Assembly (NCBI RefSeq): GCF_004795855.1
Contig: NZ_CP039252.1
Location: 2,976,001-3,040,000 of the forward strand
Direction: 5' to 3'
DNA: 64,000 bases
Source: Hydrogenophaga sp. PAMC20947
Lineage (GTDB): Bacteria > Pseudomonadota > Gammaproteobacteria > Burkholderiales > Burkholderiaceae_C
Shown here: positions 8,774-17,281 of the stretch, piece after piece
Position numbering within the stretch: position 1 is the first letter of the stretch
Layout of the letters: each line of letters opens with the position of its first letter
Made by a program: the position numbers and the translations under genes
Notes under the pieces: model-generated
Told to the model about the DNA's origin: nothing
Databases searched by the model: none
The model's input: only the letters and a program-made list of their open reading frames with translations

Positions 8774-9149
8774 GAACACACCTTCAAACCTGCAAATGGA
8801 AGCCCTCTTGGCTGCAACGAGAGCGCGGGAAGTTGGTTTGACCCAGTGGGAAATAGCATCAGCTCTAGATGCCAGCCAATCACAGGTCAGCCGTGTGCTC
8901 ACTGGGCAATCAAAACGTCGGTCTCGATTGTTTGACGAAGTATGCAAATATGTATTTTCCGTAGGCATATTGACCTCAAACGACGCTCCACCAGCCGAAC
9001 TCACAGAAGCACTCCACTCGGTCTGGGACGGCACGCCAGAACATGCGAAGGCATTGGCTCTGGTGATTCGAAGTCTCGGCGTATTGGGCAACGCCGGACC
9101 TTCAGGCGCTCGGAATCGAAATGCGGGCGTCGTTAGGGAGGTCGCATGA
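8772..9149 (+). CDS. Small helix-turn-helix protein coupled to TniQ
   Basis: A protein of 125 residues from the ATG at 8772 (133 if the in-frame ATG at 8748 is used; that one lies inside the probable promoter). Residues 23-44 (LTQWEIASALDASQSQVSRV) form a clear Cro/CI-type helix-turn-helix. The C-terminal part (ELTEALHSVWDGTPEHAKAL) is helical and unassigned. Its stop overlaps the start of the following TniQ gene (ATGA at 9146-9149), so the two are translationally coupled. It sits between the two TniQ-family genes. It may be only an autorepressor, or it may act with the adjacent TniQ in choosing targets. Confidence 0.75.
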   Translation: MNTPSNLQMEALLAATRAREVGLTQWEIASALDASQSQVSRVLTGQSKRRSRLFDEVCKYVFSVGILTSNDAPPAELTEALHSVWDGTPEHAKALALVIRSLGVLGNAGPSGARNRNAGVVREVA

Positions 9150-10369
9150 TCCACACACCGAGCTTGATACCCGATGAAGATGTGAGGGCCTACTGGGGTC
9201 GGGTCCTTCGACTGAACGCAGTGCCAGCTACATGGCAAGCGGAGGAAAAGTTCACTGCCGCCATCCGCAAGCAGCTCACTGTCGAAGGTGGTGCTGCACC
9301 GGAACCAGCTGTTGCCATCAGTTCGGTAGCGAACGTGCCACTTTCAACGGTCGTTCAGGCGCACACCTTGGTTCCATTCAGCGGAGCAGTTCTCACGGTT
9401 ACCCATGGCAATTGGAGCGATGGCAGCTTCGCATCCAAGGAACTGAGAAGGGCCGCAACGTGTCCTCGCATGGTCCGCCAATCGCTATGCCCTGAATGTG
9501 TGCAGGAGGACATTGGGTTTTGGGGGTTCTCCTACTGGCGCAGATCCCAGCAACTGCCAGGCATCGTCTGCTGCCAAAAGCACGGCTGCGCCCTTTTTCG
9601 CGTCCGCGAAAACGCCTCTTGGCAAACGATGCCCCATGAAGCAATGTCGCACGCGACCCCCGAGCTAAAGGACGTGGTCGCGCATGCGGTCGCAAACCCG
9701 GTGCTCCAGCGATACACATTGATTTGCTCGGAGCTTTTGCACCAGTCTCGGCCTCTTTCGGCTTTTCAGGTGGTTCGCGCCTTGCAGAAGCGATCGAGAC
9801 TGACCGGCTTGGCGCACCACGCGGACGACTCTGGTCAAAAATTGAGCGACTTCGCGGCCGAATGTATATCGGGACCATGGCTGGACCAATGCTGGATCCC
9901 TCCGAAGTCGAGACCTGCGGTTACTGGCCTTGGCGCCCTTGACTCAACGCTTGTGCGGCTGCGAGGACCATATGCTGCTTGCGCCTACGCGCTGGCGATC
10001 GCATTGTTGTATGACTCTGTCGATGAGGCATTCCATGACCTTAGCGCGCCATTGCCTCCATTGCTTGCCCTTCTTCCCTCACTAGACGAAGAAGCAAGAA
10101 AGCCAATTCGAAACGCTCCGTGGAGGAGCGCTGAGGCCAAACAACTACGTCAAAAAGAATTGCGTTCGACTGCCGAACGCCTGCTGAACGGATGCCAGGT
10201 GTATGACGCTGCTCGCAGGCAGAGCTGGAGCCAACCTGCGCTTGATCGCATTATCCTGAATGCATTACTTTCAGTTGAACCGCAAAGCCATTCCTATGCG
10301 AAGTCACAGCTGCAAGGCCGCGTAAATACATCTAGCCGGTCGACAGCTCAACTATCCGGAAAACTATGA
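9146..10369 (+). CDS. tniQ: Second TniQ-family target-selection protein
   Basis: A 407-residue protein, shorter than the TnsD-like one. The zinc motif C115-x2-C118 ... C143-x2-H146 (LCPECVQEDIGFWG, then PGIVCCQKHGCAL) is typical of TniQ. AGGGAGG just before the ATG supports the start, which overlaps the preceding HTH gene by 4 bp. TniQ proteins link target recognition to the TnsC ATPase; in CRISPR-associated Tn7 elements a short TniQ works with Cascade, but no cas gene is visible here. Its last 6 bp overlap the convergent tnsC end. Confidence 0.82.
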   Translation: MIHTPSLIPDEDVRAYWGRVLRLNAVPATWQAEEKFTAAIRKQLTVEGGAAPEPAVAISSVANVPLSTVVQAHTLVPFSGAVLTVTHGNWSDGSFASKELRRAATCPRMVRQSLCPECVQEDIGFWGFSYWRRSQQLPGIVCCQKHGCALFRVRENASWQTMPHEAMSHATPELKDVVAHAVANPVLQRYTLICSELLHQSRPLSAFQVVRALQKRSRLTGLAHHADDSGQKLSDFAAECISGPWLDQCWIPPKSRPAVTGLGALDSTLVRLRGPYAACAYALAIALLYDSVDEAFHDLSAPLPPLLALLPSLDEEARKPIRNAPWRSAEAKQLRQKELRSTAERLLNGCQVYDAARRQSWSQPALDRIILNALLSVEPQSHSYAKSQLQGRVNTSSRSTAQLSGKL

Positions 10370-11623
10370 GGCACCGTGCACGGGAACCATCAGGTCTTCA
10401 TAGCGCTGGAGTCGACGAGGGTCGTCGCTGAGCAGCGCAGTCACCGCTGGTCTGAGTGGCCCCATTGCATTCGCCCCGACGTGTAGGAAGTCTTCGAATG
10501 ACAAACCGTTCGCGTTGCGTTGAATAGCCCGCCTGCTGGCATGAAACCAAGCCATCAACGCCATCCGGGGCACCCCTGCACTCAGATCAAACAAAAGGCG
10601 ACGAAGCTCGTCTGACGCTGACAGCTTCTCAGGCAGCCATTGGTATCGACACAGGATGGGGAACAGCCGCTTCCTAAAAAACTCATCGTCAGCAGACAGC
10701 GCATGGGGGACGGTGTGGAACCCTGCCGTCAACATGCGCTGCGCCGTGCTCATTCGCGTGTTGAGTGCGGTCATGCCATCGGGGGTGGAGCAATAGAGCG
10801 TCGGGATCTTGGCGAAGTTGCTCAACGTCAATAGAAACTTCAGCACCTCATCGTCAACGATTCGAAGCATGGGCCGCTGCCCATCTTGCCGCCTTGCGGC
10901 GGTAGTACGGACAGCCTTGGTGGAAATGCTGAACAGGTTCTGCAGCTCGTCAAGCACCAGCAAGCCAAGGAAGTTGCAGGAAATTTTCTGTAACCATTGA
11001 TGGGCCAATGCTGCACCCTTCAACCGACGCCCTTTGAACAGGTCTTCCGTATGCGAAGTACCCAATGCCGCGTCGGTTGCCCGCGAGAGATTCTCCACAA
11101 GATCCATGATCTTCCCAGACGCAGGCACATCCACCTTTAGCCACAGAAGTTGCGGACTGGGTGTTGCAAAGCCAGGCACATGGTCATGCCTGACCACCTG
11201 TGGGAAAAGTTGCAAGGCTCGCTCAATGGCTGTGGACTTCCCCGCGCCAGAGACCCCGGTGACCATTGCTCCCAACTGAATGGGACTGAACGCGGCCTGT
11301 GTGCCTACAGCGCTGTAGATGCGACGCCACGTCTCAGGATTCTTTGGATTCCGGTGCACATAGCCTTGAGTCAACATGTAGCCAATGGTCTGGGCAATTT
11401 CAATTCCTGCAGCACTGGGAATGTGCATCCGAAAGATATCGGCTACCAGGTGTTCCAATTGATGGCGCGGAAGGTCAACTGAGACTCCTGGGGATGGGGG
11501 AAGGTAGATCAGCCTCTTACCGATTTCCACGGGTTCGAGCGGCCGGCCACAGGCTGAAATCAGAATGTTGTCGCGGTGACTGGCCGGCAGATGAATCTCG
11601 ACGTCACGAAGGATTGTTGTCAT
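10364..11623 (-). CDS. tnsC: TnsC-like AAA+ ATPase of the transposon
   Basis: A 419-residue protein with Walker A GVSGAGKST at residues 123-131 and Walker B LLVLDELQN at 221-229, the TnsC/TniB pattern. TnsC polymerises on target DNA marked by TnsD or TniQ and activates the TnsAB transposase; it also serves in target immunity. Its ATG overlaps the tnsB stop (ATGA, 11620-11623), so it is the third gene of a coupled tnsABC operon. Its 3' end overlaps the convergent tniQ by 6 bp. Tn7 TnsC is longer (555 residues). Confidence 0.88.
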   Translation of the reverse strand: MTTILRDVEIHLPASHRDNILISACGRPLEPVEIGKRLIYLPPSPGVSVDLPRHQLEHLVADIFRMHIPSAAGIEIAQTIGYMLTQGYVHRNPKNPETWRRIYSAVGTQAAFSPIQLGAMVTGVSGAGKSTAIERALQLFPQVVRHDHVPGFATPSPQLLWLKVDVPASGKIMDLVENLSRATDAALGTSHTEDLFKGRRLKGAALAHQWLQKISCNFLGLLVLDELQNLFSISTKAVRTTAARRQDGQRPMLRIVDDEVLKFLLTLSNFAKIPTLYCSTPDGMTALNTRMSTAQRMLTAGFHTVPHALSADDEFFRKRLFPILCRYQWLPEKLSASDELRRLLFDLSAGVPRMALMAWFHASRRAIQRNANGLSFEDFLHVGANAMGPLRPAVTALLSDDPRRLQRYEDLMVPVHGAS

Positions 11624-13824
11624 GGAGCCGCCTGACGATTCATGGAGGAAAACACCTCATCCATCAGGGCCTCATAGGCCACATTGGAGACTGCGGAGGC
11701 ATCGGTGAACTCGTTTAAAGGCTCCGCCCCATCACTAGGCTTTGGCATTGGGCCAACCCTCGACACCGTTTCCAGCAAGCGAGCCTCGCGAGTGTTGGGC
11801 TTAGGTCCTACGTAAGCCGCATCCGCTTCTGCAGTGAGCACCAGAGCCTGCTTTCGAAGCAATGAATTGGACTCCATGTTCTTCAACGCGGCCTCAAAGC
11901 GACGATACTCCCGGTCATCTTTTTGAAGGCGATCGAACATAAGAACATCGCGCCATTCATCCATGCTGACCTCACCCGAAGCGCGAGCAGTTGTGCGAAG
12001 GGAAAACTCCTGCAAGCCTTCTTGGGTGTCTGGACACCAAAAACGCGAGGTGGATCCAGGGAAGCTGAACACCGTTTTTTCGATCACCCCAAAGTTTCTT
12101 GCTTGTCCCGTCCAGTCCTGACTCGTTGCAAATGCAGACTCGTACTGCAGCGATTCCAAAAAAATGCCATCACGGCGCGCAACGGCTGTGCCGCGCTTTA
12201 GAAGACCAGTGATCAGCCTGTCCTGCGAAATGGCTTTGCGATAACCTATGCCTGCCTCATGTCCGAAACGCCACAGGCCCGCGGGTGAAGCCTCGACACC
12301 GGCCCCGATCATTTCCATGGTCAACTGTTTGCTGCGATCAGAGAACAAGTTGTAGTGACAGAAGACGCCATGAAGGTAATGAACATACTCGCGCAGCGTC
12401 AACGCTGACTGCTTTGCGCTCGGCTTGTTTTCCAGTTCTTTGCGTCGAAAGTTTATTGCGCCAGGCAGAAAGTTGTACTGCCTGTCCTTTGCAATGCGGT
12501 GCAGCACCTCGACCAAACCCTTCATGTCTGGGCGGTAAGGCGGATCGATCGCGAAGTTGATCCCCAAGGAGAGACAGGTTTCACGTGCGCCAGCGCTCAC
12601 GTACTCACCCCGGTCTGTCCAGACCTGGAACGGGGCGGTAGGTGCCGGATTCAGAACCGGGATGTACTCAAACCCCCAAAGCTCAGCCAAAAGCTGCGGA
12701 TCACAGCAAGTAGAAAACACTGCCAATTTGGCTGTGTTCCACGAAGGCCCTGACAAGCAGACGTAAAAGCCCACGATCGCCGTCGACCAAATGTCGACCA
12801 CCATGTAGACGATTGGGCGACCGATGAACCATGCCCGATTGACCGAACTGCGAAGGTGAATGTCGCCAACCGTTGCGTCGATCGCATAAGCATGCCCCGG
12901 CCCTGCGACACCGTCGCGAGCTTTGCCTCGCAACCCTCGGAGGTTGCGTTGATAGTGGCCTTGTGTTGTGGCACGCAAGACCCGCTCGAGGCGCTTGATA
13001 CCGCTCTCAATGATGTGGCGAACCTGTCGCTTGTTGGGAAAGCTGCCTTGCGGTGGTGCAATGCCACGCTGACCATCCTCCGTTCGTTCGTACCGATTGA
13101 CGTAGACCCGTTGAATGATCTGGTCGTACAACTCAACGAATGGCAGTCCTGCCTTGGAGAGAATGCGCGCGTGCTGAAGAATCTTGACCCTGTCAGATTC
13201 ATTAGAGGGCCGTTGGGGGTGCATATCGGGCTCTCCGAGCCGTTCGCGCAGCGTCTTGGGACCCACCTTTTTCTGCCCTTCGCGGTTGGGCCTTATGGCT
13301 CCGGGTGCGCCGCAACGGTCAAACCGGGGGTGCAGCGAGCTGGCTTCGAATCCATTTTGACAAAGCACTTGCCAGAGTCTGTAAACAGTAGACCTTGTTC
13401 CGTCACCTGCAGCCAATGCAAGCTTCACCACAGGCCCGATCCCCGACGTTCTAACCAATGAATCAGCGAGAACTTCGTGATCGAGAAAGGGCGTCATTTG
13501 CTGCAATCGCCGCTTCCATACTGATTTCTCCTCTTCATCCAGATCTTCAGACGTGCTCAACAGCTTTCCAACGGTTCGAAGGACAACGGCGGCCAGTCGC
13601 CCGTCTCTTTCCATTGCCCAAAGCGTCTCCCTCGCCACATGTGACAAAGATCCCACTGCTACTGAGCTGCACACCTCCGTAAACTCCTCAGCACTGTCAG
13701 CCCATGGACCGATGTAGGCCAGCCAAACGGTGGCATTGCCAGCAGGGGTCGCGATCACACGAAAGAAGCCTTGCAGGTCTGGTGCATCGATTCGCAAAAC
13801 CTCGTTGAAGATCAATGCGACCAT
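11620..13824 (-). CDS. tnsB: TnsB-like DDE transposase
   Basis: The ATG at 13824 (MVALIFNEV), preceded by AGGAGG, gives 734 residues, close to Tn7 TnsB (702). A longer frame to 14190 overlaps tnsA and is not used. The catalytic triad is D316 (YAIDATVGD), D404 (VWTDRGEY) and E439 (MKGLVEVLHR). The 35-residue D-E spacing is the classical DD(35)E of the retroviral integrase fold. N-terminal helical domains should bind the repeats at the transposon ends. TnsB makes the 3' cuts and joins ends to target. It overlaps tnsA by 13 bp. Confidence 0.92.
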   Translation of the reverse strand: MVALIFNEVLRIDAPDLQGFFRVIATPAGNATVWLAYIGPWADSAEEFTEVCSSVAVGSLSHVARETLWAMERDGRLAAVVLRTVGKLLSTSEDLDEEEKSVWKRRLQQMTPFLDHEVLADSLVRTSGIGPVVKLALAAGDGTRSTVYRLWQVLCQNGFEASSLHPRFDRCGAPGAIRPNREGQKKVGPKTLRERLGEPDMHPQRPSNESDRVKILQHARILSKAGLPFVELYDQIIQRVYVNRYERTEDGQRGIAPPQGSFPNKRQVRHIIESGIKRLERVLRATTQGHYQRNLRGLRGKARDGVAGPGHAYAIDATVGDIHLRSSVNRAWFIGRPIVYMVVDIWSTAIVGFYVCLSGPSWNTAKLAVFSTCCDPQLLAELWGFEYIPVLNPAPTAPFQVWTDRGEYVSAGARETCLSLGINFAIDPPYRPDMKGLVEVLHRIAKDRQYNFLPGAINFRRKELENKPSAKQSALTLREYVHYLHGVFCHYNLFSDRSKQLTMEMIGAGVEASPAGLWRFGHEAGIGYRKAISQDRLITGLLKRGTAVARRDGIFLESLQYESAFATSQDWTGQARNFGVIEKTVFSFPGSTSRFWCPDTQEGLQEFSLRTTARASGEVSMDEWRDVLMFDRLQKDDREYRRFEAALKNMESNSLLRKQALVLTAEADAAYVGPKPNTREARLLETVSRVGPMPKPSDGAEPLNEFTDASAVSNVAYEALMDEVFSSMNRQAAP

Positions 13825-14720
13825 GCCGTCCTCCTGGAAGCGATGGGGTTCTGTCGCCAGAACTCTGCAGGACTCAACAACTCCAGAGGCTCGCCCAACC
13901 GCAGCGGGCGAGAAAGGTTGACCGGAAGTGCGCCCGACCAGATGCACTGCCACATCACACATTGCGCAGCGTGTGAATCTAGACAAAGCCTTGAGCCCAT
14001 CAAATCGAGGAACTGAACTGCTGTCCGTCCTCGAATTTCGTTGGACATAGCTGCGCAAGCGCTCACCAACTCCTCCCTCACATCGGGCTGGCCGATCGTC
14101 CAGGGCATACCAATTCGAATGGAATTGGCCACCAAGGGTGCGTACAGCGCCGGAGTCAGCAGCAACCAGAATACGTCTTGATGGCGCCAATACTCGCGCT
14201 CTATTCGCAGCAACTGCAGCTTGCGTTCATTTTTGAGATCTTCGGCGGACTTGACGCTGATGGCCAGCAACTCCAAACGGCCCATGCGATTCCGGAGTGT
14301 CAACAAGAAGTCGGTGGACATCACCCACGGTTCCTGATCGTCACCCTTGCGCACCAAAGGATGGCGGTGCCCTAAGGTATCGGCAATCTCCAATGTTCCA
14401 GGCGCGAGATGCCCCGAGCTGTCGACCTGGTATGTCGCCAGCTCAGGCAGGTGCTCATCACGAGCAAGAGGGAACTGTTCGCGCAGATCCACAACACCAG
14501 TCAACATGGACGCGAAGCCAAATGCCACCAGCTCCAAGTCAGAAAGCAGGTGGTGCAGGCGGCCAAAGCGCCAGTTGAGCAAATGGGACCGCCCTCGGCT
14601 GCTGGGATCGTCGCGCGTGACTTGGTGCCAAGGTTGGTAGTCGGCGCCGGTGCCGGTTCCTCGACCGGAATCGTGCCACCTGACCAATCGTGCAGGGGTA
14701 AATCGTTGTCCCTTACGCAT
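13812..14720 (-). CDS. tnsA: TnsA-like endonuclease
   Basis: A 302-residue protein (Tn7 TnsA: 273). AAGGAG with a 5-base spacer supports the ATG at 14720; the frame stays open to 14816 without a better start. The N-terminal segment SRGRSHLLNWRFGRLHHLLS followed by DLELVAF is characteristic of TnsA. The restriction-enzyme-like active site can be read as E63, D137 and K157, matching the E/D/K triad of Tn7 TnsA. TnsA cuts the 5' strands, which permits cut-and-paste movement. It is the first gene of the operon; the transposon end expected just upstream is not recognisable there. Confidence 0.9.
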   Translation of the reverse strand: MRKGQRFTPARLVRWHDSGRGTGTGADYQPWHQVTRDDPSSRGRSHLLNWRFGRLHHLLSDLELVAFGFASMLTGVVDLREQFPLARDEHLPELATYQVDSSGHLAPGTLEIADTLGHRHPLVRKGDDQEPWVMSTDFLLTLRNRMGRLELLAISVKSAEDLKNERKLQLLRIEREYWRHQDVFWLLLTPALYAPLVANSIRIGMPWTIGQPDVREELVSACAAMSNEIRGRTAVQFLDLMGSRLCLDSHAAQCVMWQCIWSGALPVNLSRPLRLGEPLELLSPAEFWRQNPIASRRTAWSH

Positions 14721-14846
14721 GGGTACTCCTTTCCGGTCGCGCAATCGGCGGCCATTCTTTGATCGGAAAGGAGATGCCCTTGACTCGCGCCGAGGGCACG
14801 AGTACATTCTGTTCACGCAAGTGAATCTGGGGCATCCCCTCAGTAC

Positions 14847-14881
14847 AAAAAGCCATCGGTCTGCAAACCGGTGGCTTTTTT
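14847..14881. terminator. Bidirectional rho-independent terminator
   Basis: AGCCATCGGT (14851-14860) pairs with ACCGGTGGCT (14867-14876) around a 6-base loop, with one G-T wobble. A run of A precedes and a run of T follows, so it can work on both strands. On the minus strand it would end the small HTH gene at 14971 and separate it from the tnsABC operon. Confidence 0.75.
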
Positions 14882-14970
14882 GTTTGTGCGGCTATGTGCT
14901 GGTCAAAGCGCCACCTCCGTGATCTTTGGTATCAAACTCATTCCTTGTGTTGAGGCGCGATGGCCGCGAT

Positions 14971-15273
14971 TTATTTGGCATCGTTTGTTGATCGAGCGCT
15001 GCCGCCCATGGTCGCGCTGCGTCTTTGTTCTGACAGCCAAATGGCAACATCCCGAGCCAACGCAAAGCGCCCTCTTCTATTTCGAATCTGAAAGAGTGGC
15101 ACGGGAACGGTGTCACGGGTAATCGCCTGACGGTATGCCGCCATTGAGCTGTAGCCCAGCGCCTTCACCAACTCAGCCGAAGACAGGATGGGGCCGAACT
15201 GCTGAACGAATTGCTCGTTCAGCTCGCGAGCCAGGTCATCGGTCAGCGGGCTCGAAGTGACGTCGACGTGCAT
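14971..15273 (-). CDS. Small AlpA/excisionase-like DNA-binding protein
   Basis: A 100-residue protein with a winged-helix-like segment: SSAELVKALGYSSMAAYRQA, then VPVPLFQIRNRRGRFALARD and VAIWLSEQR. The pattern, helix-turn-helix followed by arginine-rich strand residues and a short helix, resembles AlpA or excisionase-like proteins of mobile elements. I see no Shine-Dalgarno sequence at the ATG. It is divergent from the hypothetical gene at 15387, with an inverted repeat between them. Likely a regulator, possibly of the neighbouring gene or of transposon functions. Confidence 0.55.
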   Translation of the reverse strand: MHVDVTSSPLTDDLARELNEQFVQQFGPILSSAELVKALGYSSMAAYRQAITRDTVPVPLFQIRNRRGRFALARDVAIWLSEQRRSATMGGSARSTNDAK

Positions 15274-15294
15274 GTACTGTTCTGTCCAAGTTTG

Positions 15295-15310
15295 ATAGCT
15301 CCAATGCTAT
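15295..15310. promoter_or_regulatory. Inverted repeat between divergent genes
   Basis: ATAGC-TCCAAT-GCTAT lies 22 bp upstream of the small HTH gene at 15273 and about 77 bp before the divergent ORF at 15387. It could be an operator for the HTH protein. Arms of 5 bp are short, so chance cannot be excluded. Confidence 0.3.
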
Positions 15311-15386
15311 GGTTCACATGCTTGCCGCACAAGCCAAGTGATGGCACCGAATCGTTACCCTATTTTTTGCTCCTGATCAACGCCAA

Positions 15387-16286
15387 ATGCTTGATTCTTC
15401 TAGGCTTTCACTTGTCGACTTCTGTTTCGCGTCCAAGGCGCGAAATTTCCCTGTGGGAAAAAGCCGCCATACCGTGGACGCTTTTCGCACGGTTTGCTGG
15501 TTTCACAGTCTTCGGATTGCATCGGGCGCCACGTCGACGTATCAGATGGACGCACTGATCGAGTGCGACCCAACTTCTCAGACGAGATCCCCAGTCAACC
15601 TTAAGAACAAGTGGCGCAGCTACCGCAATGGCAGGCACACTCCCAACCTGGCATTGGTCAAGGCGGTCGAAACCAAGTTCCCGGGCAGCTTTGCTGTGCT
15701 GAACCATCCGTTGTGGTCGTTGTTGCGCTTGGGCCGCTCCGTGGAGGTCGAAGTTCCGAGCCCTCTCAGTCGGCTTCCTCCAAGCCTCTTCACCGTGGTC
15801 TGGGGAGGAAGCGTCCAATCCCATCATGGACTTGTATTGGCGCCAGAGTGGAATGCGCAGCGTTTGAGGAAAATTGAGCGTCAAGCCGGTCTAGACGCAC
15901 TGGCTTGCCTGGTGGCGCTATTGCGAAACGCCATCGAGTCTGGGGACAGACGAGAAGCGCACATTTTCAGCCGATCTCTTTGCAGGATGATGTTGATGAT
16001 GGGCCGATGGCTGTACGCGCATGGCATCGCTCAGCCGATGGTCGACTACTTGGAAGAGTTGCTGTTGCCCTTGGCCGCACATGATGGACAGCGGCACAGC
16101 TTTGGCGAGCAAGGGTTTCGTAGTGCCGCGAACCGACTGATTGGTACAGCCAGCATGTTCGAGGCCAACGAAAACTTGCTACTCACAAATGTCCAGAAGG
16201 CCGACTTGATGCTCGATTTTCTTGACGACAAGTTCACCTGCGAACTTAGCGTACTGGTTGGGTCCGTTACCTGCCCGGGTGCTTAG
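15387..16286 (+). CDS. Hypothetical protein with a possible N-terminal DNA-binding segment
   Basis: A 299-residue protein of no family I recognise. Around residues 65-110 the text NLKNKWRSYRNGRHTPNLAL followed by VKAVETKFPGSFAVL looks like a helix-turn-helix-like module in which gene-neighbour regulators read DNA. The C-terminal half is helical. There is no signal peptide or transmembrane helix. The start is uncertain because no good ribosome site precedes 15387, and the first 50 residues read oddly. It is divergent from the small HTH gene. The 270 bp after it, up to 16555, hold no gene that I can support. Confidence 0.5.
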   Translation: MLDSSRLSLVDFCFASKARNFPVGKSRHTVDAFRTVCWFHSLRIASGATSTYQMDALIECDPTSQTRSPVNLKNKWRSYRNGRHTPNLALVKAVETKFPGSFAVLNHPLWSLLRLGRSVEVEVPSPLSRLPPSLFTVVWGGSVQSHHGLVLAPEWNAQRLRKIERQAGLDALACLVALLRNAIESGDRREAHIFSRSLCRMMLMMGRWLYAHGIAQPMVDYLEELLLPLAAHDGQRHSFGEQGFRSAANRLIGTASMFEANENLLLTNVQKADLMLDFLDDKFTCELSVLVGSVTCPGA

Positions 16287-16555
16287 TTTTGTCGGCACCT
16301 TCTCAATGAAAGCGAAAATCTACTATGTGTTTTTGGCTTTTTTGGCGTGATTTGCAGACGAACCCTCGACTCAGACTGAGGTCTCAACGGTCTACCCAAG
16401 ACGAACCAACCCCTTCGCCCATAGGCCTCGATATTCACCATCACTCGATGCGTCTGTACTTAGCTCAGCAAAAGTTCTTCATCGACTTTGCAACGAAGGT
16501 GTTTTGAGCGGACACCACTTCAATAAGTTGAGGCTAGGCGCAAAGGGCGGCACCC

Positions 16556-17281
16556 TTATTCCCACGCTTGGTAGCCCAACGGTGCCTCATTCAGCATCGT
16601 CCGAATTTGCTTCCATTCCGGCAAGTGCTTGTCCAGGTACCCCGTGAAACGTTCGTTGTGGTGCCGCTCAAGCAGATGGGCCAACTCATGAGCGACGATA
16701 TATTCGAGACACCGCACCGGAGTCTTCGCCAGCTCCAAGTTCATCCAAATTCGACGAGTAGCGGGTGTGCAGCCGCCCCACTTGGTTTTCATCTTCTTGA
16801 CTCCCCAGGCCTCAACCCGAACGCCCAAGGCTTTCTGCCATTTTTCCAGCAATGGCGGAATCAGGGCTTTGAGTTGTTCACGGTACCAGCGAGATAGAAC
16901 TGCTTCTCGTTGCTCAATGCTGCTGCTGGGGCGCACAAACAAGTCAAGGCTTGCCAAGCCTCGAATCGCCACCCTTGGTGAACCATCCTGTTCATGAACC
17001 CGAAGTCGGTAGCGACGGCCAAGAAAGTAGTGGCTTTCGCCGCTCACCATCTCGCGGCGCGACTGCCGAGGCTGCTCGGCAAACTTCGCCTTCTGGCGTT
17101 TGATCCAACCCAGTTTGTCGATCACGGCCAGGCGCACCGCTTCATTGCTGATGACCAGTGGTGCCGCCACGCGCACCCGCCCATTCGGGGGGTAGACGCC
17201 CAAGTGGAGGTTCTTGATGTCCTTGCGTTCAACATGAACGCGCACACCACCCACCGTGATCTGGTGGCGATCAGTAGTCAT
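16556..17281 (-). CDS. YgjP-type (DUF45) zinc metallopeptidase-like protein
   Basis: A 241-residue protein with the zinc-binding motif HELAHLLERHH near residue 197, preceded by KMKTKWGGCTPATRRIWMN, the usual YgjP/DUF45 arrangement. The family resembles SprT and M48 peptidases and is often encoded next to hsdR; its role in restriction is not established. Its start overlaps the hsdR end by 11 bp, so it is the last gene of the restriction operon. It could process or control HsdR or simply travel with it. Confidence 0.8.
   Translation of the reverse strand: MTTDRHQITVGGVRVHVERKDIKNLHLGVYPPNGRVRVAAPLVISNEAVRLAVIDKLGWIKRQKAKFAEQPRQSRREMVSGESHYFLGRRYRLRVHEQDGSPRVAIRGLASLDLFVRPSSSIEQREAVLSRWYREQLKALIPPLLEKWQKALGVRVEAWGVKKMKTKWGGCTPATRRIWMNLELAKTPVRCLEYIVAHELAHLLERHHNERFTGYLDKHLPEWKQIRTMLNEAPLGYQAWE

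Noticed and set aside
11620..14190. Longer 856-residue version of TnsB
   Set aside because: The added N-terminus overlaps tnsA by about 380 bp; the ATG at 13824 has AGGAGG and gives a normal length.
14847..14881. Possible transposon end or tRNA 3' part upstream of tnsA
   Set aside because: It is a symmetric stem-loop with A and T runs, the form of a bidirectional terminator; no tRNA arms or copies of the 20-bp repeat are present.
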